Positions 51,288 to 60,900 of a stretch of 64,000 nt of DNA are shown here, one piece after another. The DNA is from Nitrospira sp. CR1.3 (GTDB lineage: Bacteria; Nitrospirota; Nitrospiria; Nitrospirales; Nitrospiraceae). Position numbers and translations under genes: made by a program. The notes below the pieces were generated by a model. That model was not told where the DNA came from and searched no databases. It worked only from the letters and a program-made list of their open reading frames with translations. Position 1 is the first letter of the stretch. Each line of letters opens with the position of its first letter. The stretch covers positions 62,001 through 126,000 of the forward strand of contig WIAH01000001.1 in assembly GCA_014055525.1 (NCBI GenBank), read 5' to 3'.

Positions 51288-51737
51288 ATGCTGACGGAAG
51301 GCTTACAGCAGGTTCTCACGGTCCTCTACCCTCTCTACAAGGATGAAGTGTACAAACGTCGCGAGCAGATGATGCGCTTGACGGCGTTGGGCTCACTCGG
51401 CCTCATTGCGATGTTGTTCGCCCTGCTCTTGAGCCCCCAGAAGCATCGCCTCTCCACGCCGGAAGCGTTCCTGATGGGGATTGTCGGCCTGATCTGGTGC
51501 GGGCTCTTCTGCGCGCTGGTCCTCCAGCAACAATACCGCCATCGGCTGGCCAAACAAGTCTTGATCCGGATCGAACAGGCGCTGGGTTTCTATGAGGAAG
51601 GCCTCTTCGTCGAGAACCAAGCGCTCTACCCGGACGGCTGGAAGATCGCTTGGCTCGGTGACCGCAGCGGGACATTCTACCTCTCCGTTCTCTGCCTCTT
51701 GACTCTCATCTTTCTTCTCGCGCTCCTGCTCGACTAG
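51288..51737 (+). CDS. Three-helix membrane protein
   Basis: A 149-residue protein with hydrophobic segments at about 28-46, 60-82 and 127-148 and a helical cytoplasmic loop (RHRLAKQVLIRIEQALGFYEEG). Starts eight bases after the hydrolase stop, so likely co-transcribed. No family recognised. Confidence 0.8.
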   Translation: MLTEGLQQVLTVLYPLYKDEVYKRREQMMRLTALGSLGLIAMLFALLLSPQKHRLSTPEAFLMGIVGLIWCGLFCALVLQQQYRHRLAKQVLIRIEQALGFYEEGLFVENQALYPDGWKIAWLGDRSGTFYLSVLCLLTLIFLLALLLD

Positions 51738-51964
51738 CAGAGCTTGTCGCGTTCGCGTTCGTACCTCTCGCAGGAAGTTCCCTGCACCGGGGTTTCCCGA
51801 CTCTTCACAAAACCCTTGTTCGGTTGATGTGAAAAGAGGACTTTTTCTGGCATATCAATCACTTCCGGTCAACAATGTCATCTATCCCGCTGAAGTCGAT
51901 CCTACGACCCCAGGCACGTTCGTTGCGATGCGCCACGGAGAACGACTCGAGCTTCGACTGAAAC

Positions 51965-52984
51965 ATGATTCCATTCAAACTCCCAACAGGCTCTCATCAC
52001 CAGCCAGCTTTGCTCTGGCAAATTGTCGTCTGTCTCGGATTCGTCTCGTTTGCCATGCCGGTCTTCGCATCCGACGAAGGCGGCAACCGGCGACACAGCC
52101 TGATTTTGAGACCATCGTCCGAGCAGACCGGCGCGATCCCGCTTGGGACCACGACGGAACAGCCACCAGTCGGTCGGTCCGTTGCGAGTCCTGCTGCAGC
52201 CATCGCGACACCGTCGACGACGGGAACACCGACACTCCATCGGAAACTGACTAAGCGCCCCGGCCAGGACACAGGCTCAGTTTCATCGACCGCCCAGCAT
52301 CAGCCCTCTCAAACTGTTCAACAGGCTGCGTCCGCCGTTCAATCAGCTCCAGTGGGTGCTGCAGTTCCCGCACTCGCCGGAGCCACAACAACGCCCCAAG
52401 CAACCATGCCGAACCGAACGACCGTGCCTCTGCCAGGCATCTCCTCAACGAAGAGCGCCGCAGCGTCCACTCCTCCAAGCAGTACCTTGACCCCTTTGGC
52501 AAGCACGGCCTCTGCTCAGCCATTAGCTGCGGCAGGATCGGGGCCCTCCTCGCGTGTCGGCGGTTCGCGCGCAGCGTTGAATCTGTTTAACAATCAGGCT
52601 CTCGTGAACCTGCTTCAAGCTCCCCCTCCCCCCTTGGTCACGCCTCCCAGCAATCCACCGAGTACGCCGCCGAGTTCGCCTCCCAGCACACCACCGAGCA
52701 CTCCTCCCAGCACCCCTCCGCCGCCTCCCGCTCCCACAACAGGCAGCGCAACATTATCCTGGAATCTAGGAACGGAGACGGACTTGGCTGGTTATAAGAT
52801 CTATGTGGGGACATCGTCCGGAAACTACAACTATCCCGGCTCGCCTTTCACCGTGGGCAGAGTGACCAGCTACACTATCACGAACCTCCCGGCAGGACAG
52901 ACCTACCACTTCGCACTCTCTGCATACGACAACGCAGGCAATAGTAGCCCGCTGTCGTCCGAAGTCACCAAAAGCATCTATTAG
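51965..52984 (+). CDS. Secreted Ser/Pro-rich protein with fibronectin type III domain
   Basis: A 339-residue exported protein. Signal-type hydrophobic stretch 17-36 (LLWQIVVCLGFVSFAMPVFA), then about 190 residues of Ser/Thr/Ala/Pro low complexity, a PPSTPPS-type repeat (about 222-252), and a C-terminal fibronectin type III domain (GSATLSWNLGTETDLAGYKI ... YTITNLPAGQTYHFALSAYD). This layout suits a surface or envelope spacer protein carrying a binding module. An upstream frame from 51829 in another phase is not supported. Followed by a strong hairpin. Confidence 0.83.
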   Translation: MIPFKLPTGSHHQPALLWQIVVCLGFVSFAMPVFASDEGGNRRHSLILRPSSEQTGAIPLGTTTEQPPVGRSVASPAAAIATPSTTGTPTLHRKLTKRPGQDTGSVSSTAQHQPSQTVQQAASAVQSAPVGAAVPALAGATTTPQATMPNRTTVPLPGISSTKSAAASTPPSSTLTPLASTASAQPLAAAGSGPSSRVGGSRAALNLFNNQALVNLLQAPPPPLVTPPSNPPSTPPSSPPSTPPSTPPSTPPPPPAPTTGSATLSWNLGTETDLAGYKIYVGTSSGNYNYPGSPFTVGRVTSYTITNLPAGQTYHFALSAYDNAGNSSPLSSEVTKSIY

Positions 52985-52989
52985 ACGAT

Positions 52990-53074
52990 GGGGACTGACA
53001 CCTTTCCCGCGTCCGCGCAGTTGCTGTCCCCTCATGAAGCGGGACAGGCGCCGAAAGAAAGGCGCCAGTCCACT
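52990..53074. repeat. Nested hairpins between convergent genes (REP-like)
   Basis: An outer imperfect pair, GGGGACTGACACCTTTC (52990-53006) with GAAAGGCGCCAGTCCACT (53057-53074), encloses CTGTCCC/GGGACAG (53024-53047) and GGCGCC-N8-GGCGCC (53047-53066). The GGGGACTGACACC word resembles REP-type sequences known from other bacteria. It probably stops transcription from both sides. Confidence 0.65.
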
Positions 53075-53087
53075 TATCTGGCGCACG

Positions 53088-53885
53088 TCAAGACCGCGCG
53101 CAGCGGAAGCCGGTATAACTATTCCTCGTCTCCGGCGGGAGTTTGAACCGACCGTAGGTAAGCAGATACTTCGGCAGGTCCGACCAAGAACCGCCTCGCA
53201 ACACCTTGAACTGTCCCTGGTCCGGGCCCTGGGGATTCCGTGCCGGCGACACTTCGTAATAATTCGCGGCATACCAATCCTGCACCCATTCATACACATT
53301 GCCGGCCATCTGAAACAGCCCGAACGGGCTCTTACCCTGCTCGTATGCACGCACAGGCATCAGGACCTGACTGTAGCTGAACCGCGCGCCCAAGGCGAAA
53401 TTGGCAAATTCTTTGGTCGGGACCTGATTGCCCCAAGGATAGAGGCGTCCGTCCGTGCCTCGCGCCGCTTTTTCCCACTCCGCTTCTGTGGGAAGCCGTC
53501 TCCCCTTCCATCGACAATAGGCATCGGCATCAGACCAATCGACACCGATCACCGGGCGGTCCCCATGCCGAGAGAAATCGACCGTTTCCCATTGCCAGGG
53601 CGCCGGACGACCTGCGGCCATGATAAATGCAGAATACTGCGCCGTAGTGACCTCATGCGCATCTATCGTAAAGGCATCCAACCAAGGACGATGGCTCGGC
53701 CGTTCATCCTCTAACGCCTGGGTCCCGTCAACGCCCATGATGAATTCCCCTTCCGGAATCGTCACCATGGGGCTGTCGCCGACCATCGACGCGTCAATAG
53801 TCTTTGATTTCCTCAGCCGGTCGAGCTGCGCTTCGCTTTGAAGAGCTGGAGTAGCCAGCAGCACAAGAATGCTCAAAAAGGCCAT
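53088..53885 (-). CDS. Exported formylglycine-generating-enzyme-fold protein
   Basis: A 265-residue protein with a signal peptide (AFLSILVLLATPALQSEA) and an FGE/SUMF1 domain: MVTIPEGEFIMGVDG, HEVTTAQYSAFI, GVDWSDADAYCRWKGRRLPT, EAEWEKAARGTDGRLYPWGN, NVYEWVQDWY, LRGGSWSD and the end GFRCARS. The pair of copper-binding Cys found in true FGEs before GFRC is absent (the region reads YLLTYGRFKLPPE), so it is unlikely to oxidise sulfatase Cys. The start ATG lies within the end of the 53865 repeat. Confidence 0.85.
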   Translation of the reverse strand: MAFLSILVLLATPALQSEAQLDRLRKSKTIDASMVGDSPMVTIPEGEFIMGVDGTQALEDERPSHRPWLDAFTIDAHEVTTAQYSAFIMAAGRPAPWQWETVDFSRHGDRPVIGVDWSDADAYCRWKGRRLPTEAEWEKAARGTDGRLYPWGNQVPTKEFANFALGARFSYSQVLMPVRAYEQGKSPFGLFQMAGNVYEWVQDWYAANYYEVSPARNPQGPDQGQFKVLRGGSWSDLPKYLLTYGRFKLPPETRNSYTGFRCARS

Positions 53886-53988
53886 CCAACGAGGCCGCAG
53901 GCGAGAAAAAACCGGAGGCGTAGTTTCTGAACTACGTTGAGAATTTTTCGAGCCGAGAACAAAGTTGGGGGCCTTTTTCAGCATTCTT
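53865..53988. repeat. Palindromic interspersed repeat, copy 2
   Basis: A 124-bp element with ends AAGAATGCTCAAAAAGGCC (53865-53883) and GGCCTTTTTCAGCATTCTT (53970-53988), 18 of 19 complementary, with the one mismatch at the same place as in copy 1 (CTC versus CAG). Interior shares CCAACGAGGCCGCA, GGAGGCGTA and CCGAGAAC with 21303-21465. It lies two bases from the methyltransferase stop and runs into the start codon of the FGE-fold gene. Confidence 0.82.
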
Positions 53989-53989
53989 C

Positions 53990-54649
53990 TCAATGGATGA
54001 TGCCCCCGACGACCCAATGCCGATCATCGATCACATCAATCAATAATCTCGTCAGGTTCATCCGCGCCAACTGAGAGGCGATCTCGTCCTCGGTGAAGGC
54101 CGCCAGCAGTGAATTGTAGAAGTCCCGCCGTAAGATCTCCGGCTCATCGGCCGCGTAGCGATCGACGATGGCTTGCGCCTCCTCCGGCGAGGCGGGACGG
54201 AGCAGATCCATGACCAGTACGGGGGCGCCTGGTCTCACCAGTTGCCGCAACTTGTTCCAAAACTGAAGCGGATTGGGAACGTGGTGCAGGAGACTGTTCG
54301 AGATAGCGGCGTCGGCCAGACTCGCCCCAGGAAGATCTTGAAACCGCGCGCAGCGGAAGGTGACACGGTCGGACAACCCGGCCTGTGCCACAGCCTGCTC
54401 CGCCAGCCTGATCATGGGAGCAGACGCATCGACACCGGTGACCCGGCAGGTCGAGAACATCCTCGCAAATTTGATCGGAATATCGCCTGGTCCGCAACCG
54501 AGGTCGAACACCTGTCCTTCCGAGAACTCCGGAAAGTATTCTCGAAACAGATCGACGAATCCCTGGTTTTCCGCTTCAAAGTCCGCCTGAGCGTAAGCCA
54601 GAACCTGGGAATCCTCCTCCATCAATTCCGGCTCCAATATGCGCTCCAT
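53990..54649 (-). CDS. Class I SAM-dependent methyltransferase
   Basis: A 219-residue methyltransferase. SAM-binding motif I is QVFDLGCGPGDIPIKFA, motif II region RVTGVDASAPMIRLAEQ, and the post-motif ISNSLLHHVPNPLQFWNKL, the Methyltransf_11/25 pattern of small-molecule enzymes. Substrate unknown. It ends against the palindromic repeat and starts 80 bases from the hairpin before the MOSC gene. Confidence 0.9.
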   Translation of the reverse strand: MERILEPELMEEDSQVLAYAQADFEAENQGFVDLFREYFPEFSEGQVFDLGCGPGDIPIKFARMFSTCRVTGVDASAPMIRLAEQAVAQAGLSDRVTFRCARFQDLPGASLADAAISNSLLHHVPNPLQFWNKLRQLVRPGAPVLVMDLLRPASPEEAQAIVDRYAADEPEILRRDFYNSLLAAFTEDEIASQLARMNLTRLLIDVIDDRHWVVGGIIH

Positions 54650-54664
54650 ATAATACCTTGAAGA

Positions 54665-54737
54665 AGGTTCAGGTTGAGGTGAGGATAAGGGTAGCTCTCT
54701 CTGAGCGATCCTTGACCTTAACCTTAATCTAAACCTT
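54665..54737. repeat. Hairpin spacer of degenerate AGGTTN units
   Basis: Left arm from 54665 (AGGTTCAGGTTGAGGTGAGG) pairs with right arm 54710-54737 (CCTTGACCTTAACCTTAATC and on). The right arm covers the stop codon of the MOSC gene (54729-54731). Same unit type as the spacer at 41762-41825. Confidence 0.65.
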
Positions 54738-55220
54738 CCTTTCTACCTCTACTGCGTCTCCCGGCCGCACCACGCCGCCCCGCAGCACCCGCGCATAGAG
54801 CCGGCTCCATCCGGGATTGGCTTTTTGAGAAATGCGGGAGATCTCTCCGTCGCGGAACCACTGAGCGTTCAGCTCGCAGGGAGCGCAGTAACTGGCGACC
54901 TCGAGCCTCACGTCCGGTCCGATCCTCAATCGCGTCCCCGGTTCGAGCTCGTTCCACTCGATGCCGGTCACGGTCAGGTTTTCGCCCGAAGACCCCGCGT
55001 CGATGGAATGTCCTTCGTCCTGCAGCCGCTCGATCAATTCGAGTGAATACAAGCACACAGCCCGATCCGGCCCCCCATGGACTTTGAGATTGCGTTGGCG
55101 ATCTCCGTCGAGTCCCGATTTGGTCACTTTCGCTTCGAGAACGGGCAATTTGGGAACGCCTCCATCGGATGCATTGATCTGATGCACGTGAGGATAAGGC
55201 GGCCTGCCTGATGTCGTCAT
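54729..55220 (-). CDS. MOSC-domain protein
   Basis: A 163-residue single-domain MOSC protein. Core motifs: KVTKSGLDGDRQRNLKVHGG, AVCLYSLELIERL, GSSGENLTVTGIEWNEL, and ASYCAPCELNA with the conserved Cys that binds molybdenum cofactor sulfur in relatives. The start at 55220 has AAGGAG seven bases upstream. Members use Moco in reduction of N-hydroxylated compounds or as sulfur carriers. Two bases downstream of prmA on the same strand. Confidence 0.92.
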   Translation of the reverse strand: MTTSGRPPYPHVHQINASDGGVPKLPVLEAKVTKSGLDGDRQRNLKVHGGPDRAVCLYSLELIERLQDEGHSIDAGSSGENLTVTGIEWNELEPGTRLRIGPDVRLEVASYCAPCELNAQWFRDGEISRISQKANPGWSRLYARVLRGGVVRPGDAVEVERKV

Positions 55221-55222
55221 TG

Positions 55223-56089
55223 TCACGCTCCTTCGCAACCTTGAGTTCGTCCGAATTCCATCGCGAGCCAGCCGTCCCTTTCTCGCTCCGCAAGCGGATA
55301 GAGAGTATGCCGGCCGAACGCCTCGGCAACCTCCTGCCGTTGCCCGACCAGGAGGCCGGAGACAAGGAGTCTGCTTCCCGTGACGGCGGCCAGATCATCG
55401 GCCAGAAGCAGTAACGTCCCGCGATCCAAATTCGCCAGGACGAGATCGAAGGTCTCCCCTTTGCTTAACGTTTCGCAGCGCAGGATCAACTCTTCGCCGA
55501 AACGGTTCTCCCGCGCATATTCCCTCGCGCAGTCGATTGCGACGGGATCATTGTCCAGGCCCGTCGCGCGAGCCGCCCCGAGACGCAAGGCTACCATGGC
55601 AAGGATCGCGCTGCCTGTGCCGACATCCAGGACCGACTCGCCTCCGCCGATCAGTTCCTCAAGCCATTCGAGGAGCATTCCGGTCGTCGCATGGTGGCCG
55701 GTGCCGAAGGCTTGCTTCGGATCCAGCACGATCTCGATCTGATCGGGTCGAGCGGCGACCGACTCCCAACTGGGCCGGATGACGATGCGCCGTCCGATCC
55801 ATAGAGGCTTGACAGACTCCGCCCAGCGCCGGTTCCAATCTTGATGGGGCAAGGATTCGACCAGCACCTCAGGCAACAGCTGCCCTTCTTCGCTCAGTTG
55901 TCGAAGCGCTCGCTGAAGCCGCGCCAGATGTTCCGGAGACCAGCTTCGGCCTGGCCAATAGAGATGGATGGACTCGCCGTCTTGCCAGGCTCCCTGGACC
56001 TCCTGATCGTCGAGAAACCCCAACAGTTCCCCCGCGTCAGCGTCGGATCTGATCTGAACATCGATCCATTCAGGAGGCGTTGACGACAT
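55223..56089 (-). CDS. prmA: Ribosomal protein L11 methyltransferase
   Basis: A 288-residue PrmA. Substrate-binding N-domain, then QAFGTGHHATTGMLLEWLEE, SAM motif SVLDVGTGSAILAMVALRLG, and the acceptor-site LVLANLDRGTLLLLADDLA. It methylates several amino groups of ribosomal protein L11. The start is set at 56089 because the upstream ATG at 56143 would overlap the divergent MutS-like gene; the two starts are 27 bases apart. Followed closely by the MOSC gene. Confidence 0.9.
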   Translation of the reverse strand: MSSTPPEWIDVQIRSDADAGELLGFLDDQEVQGAWQDGESIHLYWPGRSWSPEHLARLQRALRQLSEEGQLLPEVLVESLPHQDWNRRWAESVKPLWIGRRIVIRPSWESVAARPDQIEIVLDPKQAFGTGHHATTGMLLEWLEELIGGGESVLDVGTGSAILAMVALRLGAARATGLDNDPVAIDCAREYARENRFGEELILRCETLSKGETFDLVLANLDRGTLLLLADDLAAVTGSRLLVSGLLVGQRQEVAEAFGRHTLYPLAERERDGWLAMEFGRTQGCEGA

Positions 56090-56115
56090 CCCAGGCTTCC
56101 AGTATGGTCCCTTGA

Positions 56116-57948
56116 ATGATGGCGATTCCGTCGCGCACATCACGTCTAGAGCGACTTCTCGGCAGGATCGAGCGGTTGATTTCGCAAAGCGCCAAGACCA
56201 GTTCTACCTTTACGAAATGGCGGTTGACGATCTTCCTCATCGGCCTCCTCTGCACCGTCACGCTCTACAAATCCGGATGGTACCAGGCCGGTAACCTCGC
56301 GTTAGCCGGCTTCCTCCTGTCGTTTGCCCTGGTCGCTGCGTATCATAGCAGGCTGGAACAGCGTATTCACAGGCTGCGCCTGTGGAAAGCAATCAAGTCC
56401 GTCCACCTTGCCCGGGTGGAGTTGAACTGGCCGCAGATTCCCTTGCGCGCGAACGAAATCCGGGAATCCCACCCCTACGCAAACGACCTCGATCTTGTCG
56501 GTGCACACTCATTACTGCATCTCCTCGACAACACGGTGTCGGACCATGGACGCGATCGTCTGGCCTCCTGGCTTCTGACTCAGCCTCCTCCAGACGCCGT
56601 CTGGGAAGCCCGCCGGCATCTGATCCAGGAATTGACCCCGCGTTCCCTCTTTCGCGATCGGCTCGTCCTCGAAGCCCGGCTTGCCGGCGAGCAGGAAATC
56701 AACGGCCGACGCCTTGCCGCGGTGCTCGCTCATCCGGTCGGGTTTCCAAAGCTCAACCTGATCTTTGCGATCCAAATGGTCCTGGCCACGACGACCATTT
56801 TTCTGGGTTTAGGCGCGCTGCTGAACTGGCTGCCCGGCTACTGGATGTTCTCGTTCGGCGCCTACGCCTTCATCTACTTGATGACCGATCAAGGCGAGGA
56901 ATTGTTGGAACATGCCGTCGGCCTGCACGGCGAGATGGCACGATTGGGAAGCGTCCTGGGTTATCTGGAACGTCATGCCCGTCGAAAGCGCTCCGCGCTT
57001 GCTGCCGCCTGCGCCCCTCTGTTGAACAGCCGTCGCAGCCCTTCGGTTTCTGTCAGGCGTGCGGCCAGGACGCTCCACGCCATGAGCATCAAGGCGCATC
57101 CGCTCGTCCATCTCGCCGTGAACGCGCTCTGCCCCTGGGATCTGTGGTTCACCAGAAAACTGCAAGCGATTCAACAAGAGGTCGAGCAACAGCTTTCGAC
57201 CTGGCTCGATCGACTGGCGGAAATGGAGGCGGCATCGGCGCTCGCGACCTTCGCTCATTTGCATCCCTCCTATGTCTGGCCCATTTCGGCGACCGGAACG
57301 GCAGTCAGAGCCGGCGATCTCGGCCATCCGCTCATTCCTGCGCGGACCCGTGTCGCCAACAGCCTTGAGCTTGCGGGGCAAGGCTCGATCCATCTCATCA
57401 CCGGTTCGAACATGTCCGGCAAGAGTACGTTCTTACGAACCATCGGTATCAACCTCTGTCTGGCGCAGGCCGGGGCGCCGGTTTGCGCAACAGGATTCGA
57501 ATGGTCCTGGAGCCGGCTGGCCTGCTGCATCCGTATCGACGATTCCCTCGACACCGGACTTTCGTTTTTCTATGCGGAGGTCAAACGGCTGAAGATCATC
57601 CTGGACGAGACGCAAGATCGTACGGCGCCGCCGGTGCTGTTCTTGATCGACGAAATCTTCAAAGGCACCAATAACCGCGAGCGCCTGATCGGCAGCCGGG
57701 CCTATATCACCGCGCTTTCAACCGGAAGCGGCTTCGGGCTGGTCAGCACGCATGACCTGGAGCTGACCGATCTGGAGAAGGAGATTCCCTCGCTGGTCAA
57801 CGCGCATTTTCAGGAAACCGTCGCAGGCGGCGCCTTGTCGTTCGACTACAAGCTGCGGCCCGGCCCCTGCCCGACGACCAACGCTCTGAAGATTATGCAG
57901 TTGGAAGGATTACCGGTCCCTCCCGATGAGCACAATTTGGAACTTTGA
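56116..57948 (+). CDS. Membrane-embedded MutS-family ATPase
   Basis: A 610-residue protein joining membrane helices to a MutS ATPase. Hydrophobic pairs at about 40-75 and 215-255; a MutS core/lever-like helical part; Walker A GSNMSGKST at 430-438; CCIRIDDSLDTGLSFFYAEVK; Walker B LFLIDEIFKGTNNRERL; STHDLELTDLE. The mismatch-recognition domain of MutS is absent. Members of this transmembrane MutS group are widespread but their role is not settled; DNA-linked or lipid-linked signalling is possible. Divergent from prmA. Confidence 0.87.
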   Translation: MMAIPSRTSRLERLLGRIERLISQSAKTSSTFTKWRLTIFLIGLLCTVTLYKSGWYQAGNLALAGFLLSFALVAAYHSRLEQRIHRLRLWKAIKSVHLARVELNWPQIPLRANEIRESHPYANDLDLVGAHSLLHLLDNTVSDHGRDRLASWLLTQPPPDAVWEARRHLIQELTPRSLFRDRLVLEARLAGEQEINGRRLAAVLAHPVGFPKLNLIFAIQMVLATTTIFLGLGALLNWLPGYWMFSFGAYAFIYLMTDQGEELLEHAVGLHGEMARLGSVLGYLERHARRKRSALAAACAPLLNSRRSPSVSVRRAARTLHAMSIKAHPLVHLAVNALCPWDLWFTRKLQAIQQEVEQQLSTWLDRLAEMEAASALATFAHLHPSYVWPISATGTAVRAGDLGHPLIPARTRVANSLELAGQGSIHLITGSNMSGKSTFLRTIGINLCLAQAGAPVCATGFEWSWSRLACCIRIDDSLDTGLSFFYAEVKRLKIILDETQDRTAPPVLFLIDEIFKGTNNRERLIGSRAYITALSTGSGFGLVSTHDLELTDLEKEIPSLVNAHFQETVAGGALSFDYKLRPGPCPTTNALKIMQLEGLPVPPDEHNLEL

Positions 57949-57999
57949 TCTTTCCTTCGTCTTGCTCCATAGTATGCGAGCCGGTCTTTCTCAAACCTG

Positions 58000-60900
58000 A
58001 TGATCGATTCCTCGCGACATCCTCTTAGAGGCCTCTTGATCGCGCAATTCTGCGGCGCGTTCAACGACAACGCCTGGAAGTTGATGGTGGCCCTCCTGGG
58101 TATCCGGCAGCTGTCCGCCGCCATCGCGCCTGGTCCGGAGTTCGAAACCGCCTCACAAACTCAAACGACGCTCGCCTTCGTCATCTTCACGCTGCCTCTC
58201 GCGCTGGTTTCGATTGTCGCCGGGGTGCTGGCCGACCGCGTGAGCAAGCGCAGGGTCATTATCATGATGAAGTCTGTGGAGATGCTGTTGATGAGCGCGG
58301 GCACGCTTGCGCTCTGGATCAACCCAGCGGGAGGCGTTCTTCCCTTGATCGTGCTCGGCGGCATGGGAGTCCACAGCGCGCTGTTCAGCCCGGCCAAGTA
58401 CGGGATCCTTGCCGAGCTGCTGCCGCACGAGCGATTGGCCGCCGGCAACGGCCAGCTGGAGATGTGGACCTTTCTCGCGATCCTGACCGGAACCGCCGCG
58501 CCTGGTATTTTGATGTCCCTCACCGGCGAGTCGCTCTGGCTGGCTCCGCTGACACTCGCGATCTTTTCGCTGATCGGATTCGCCGCAGCCTGGACGATTC
58601 CCCAGGTCCCGGCCGCGCGGGCGGAAGGCGGCCTTCTCAACACGCTGCGGGGCGCCTGGTCGGCGCTGGCCGGAGATCGCATGCTGCGCCTGGCGGTCAC
58701 GGGCGCCGTGTTCTTCTGGACCATCGCCAGCCTCTTCGCGCAGGACATTCTCGTGTACGCGAAAGCGGTGTTGGGAGTCTCCGACTGGCAATCGGGGCTG
58801 CCGCTGATGATGCTGTCGATCGGCATCGGACTGGGCGCCCGGTTGGTCGGCCGCCTTTCACAATCCCGGGTGGAGTATGGATTGATTCCGCTCGGGGCGA
58901 CGGGTGTGGCCGTCATCTTGTCGACGCTGGGCATCTTCGCGCCAAGCCTGGGAACAACGCTGGCGCTGATGGTGGTTCTCGGTATCTCAAGCGCGCTCAT
59001 ATTCGTCCCGCTGAATGCCCTGATCCAGTGGCGCGCCCCGGCCGATCGTCGGGGATCCGTCATCGCCTTCGAGAACACCTGCGTCTTTACCGGAATTTTC
59101 CTAGGCTCGCTCGGGGCCGGCGCGCTGGCCAACGGCGGACTGTCCACGACAGGCATCTTTCTGGCGACAGCCCTGCTGACCGTGATCGGAACGAGCTGGG
59201 CGCTGTGGCTGATGCCGGAGGCGCTCCTGCGCGTCGTCCTGGTCATCTTCACCAATACGCTCTATCGTCTGCGCATCATCGGCCATGAACATGTCCCAGC
59301 CGACGGCGGAGCCTTGCTCGTTCCCAATCATGTGTCGTTCATCGACGGGTTCCTGCTGATCGCCAGCCTTGATCGTCCCGTGCGATTCGTCGTCGATGGG
59401 CGATACGCCGGCCACCCGCTTCTCAGGCCGTTCATGAAGGTGCTCGGCGTAATCCCGATTTCATCACACGGGGGGCTGAAGGTCGTGCTCCGAGCGCTCC
59501 ATGACGCGGGTGCGGCCATCGCGGAAGGGGAGCTGGTCTGCATCTTCCCCGAAGGGCAGATTACCAGGACCGGTACTCTGCTGCCGTTTCGCCGAGGCTT
59601 CGAGCGGATCATGAAGGGGCAGACGGCGCCGATCCTGCCCGTGCACTTGGACCGAGTCTGGGGAAGTGTCTTCAGCTTCGACCATGGCCGCTTCCTCTGG
59701 AAGCGACCCGAGCGCATCCCTTACCCCGTCACCGTGTCATTCGGCAAGCCGTTGCCAGCGGACACCGCAGCCTGGGACGTCCGGAGCGCGATTCGTTCGC
59801 TCGGCGAAGCGGCCTGGAATGCGCGAAAGGCCGATCGGCGTCCACTGCACCGGCAGTTCATCCGCGCGATGCGGAAACATCCATTCCGGCTTGCCATGGC
59901 GGATCAGCAACGCCCGCGCATCTCTTCCCTGCAGGCCCTGATCGCAAGCATCGCCATGGCCAGAACTCTTCGGCCGCATTGGCGGGATCAACAGCATGTG
60001 GGCATCCTGCTCCCGCCGACGGTTGCAGCCGCGCTGCTGAACATTGCGGCGCCGTTGTGCGGGAAGACGACGGTGAACTTGAATTATACGGTCGGGAAGT
60101 CCGGCCTCGAGGCAGCCGCTCGGCTGGCCGGCCTTCGCACCATTGTGACCAGTAGGGCCTTCGTCGATAAAGCGAAACTCGATCTGCCCGATGGTCTGGC
60201 GATCATCTGGCTGGAAGATGCGGTCCAGACCATCGGCGCTGGTCAGAAAATCGCCGCCGGGCTTCTGGCCATCCTGGCCCCGGCGCGGCTCATCGAACTG
60301 GCCTGCGGACTGAAGACTCCGCTGTCGATGGACGATCTGGCGACAATCATTTTCAGCAGCGGCAGCGCGGGCGAGCCGAAGGGGGTCATGCTCTCCCACT
60401 TCAGTGTCGACGCCAACGCGCAGGCGGCGAGCCAGGTGCTGCATCTCTACGATCAGGAACAGGTGCTGGGCATCCTGCCGTTCTTTCACTCCTTTGGCTA
60501 TCTGGTCTTCTGGCTGGTCATGTTCAACAACGGGAGCATGGTGTTTCACCCCTCGCCGTTGGATGCGGCCGCGATCGGCGAATTGATCCGCCGATATCGG
60601 GTGACGTTTCTGGTGACGACGCCGACGTTTCTGCAGCTGTACCTGAAACGATGCACGCCCGAGCAGTTCAGCTCCTTGCGCGTCATCCTGACCGGCGCGG
60701 AAAAACTCCCCGCGCGTCTGGCCCAAGCCGTGGAGGATACGTTCGGCATCGAACCAATCGAGGGGTACGGCGTGACGGAATGCGCCCCGGTCATCGCCGT
60801 CAACTGTCCGGACTTCCGCGCGGCAGGCTACTATCAACCGGCTTCCAGACGCGGCACGGTCGGCCAGCCTCTCCCCGGAGTCTCGGTGAAGATCGTCGAT

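Noticed and set aside
51829-52254. 141-codon frame overlapping the fibronectin-type protein
   Set aside because: Different phase, no ribosome-binding site, second half is a shadow of the signal-bearing gene at 51965.
53034-53714. 226-codon plus-strand frame opposite the FGE-fold gene
   Set aside because: Antisense shadow that starts inside the nested hairpins; no domain.
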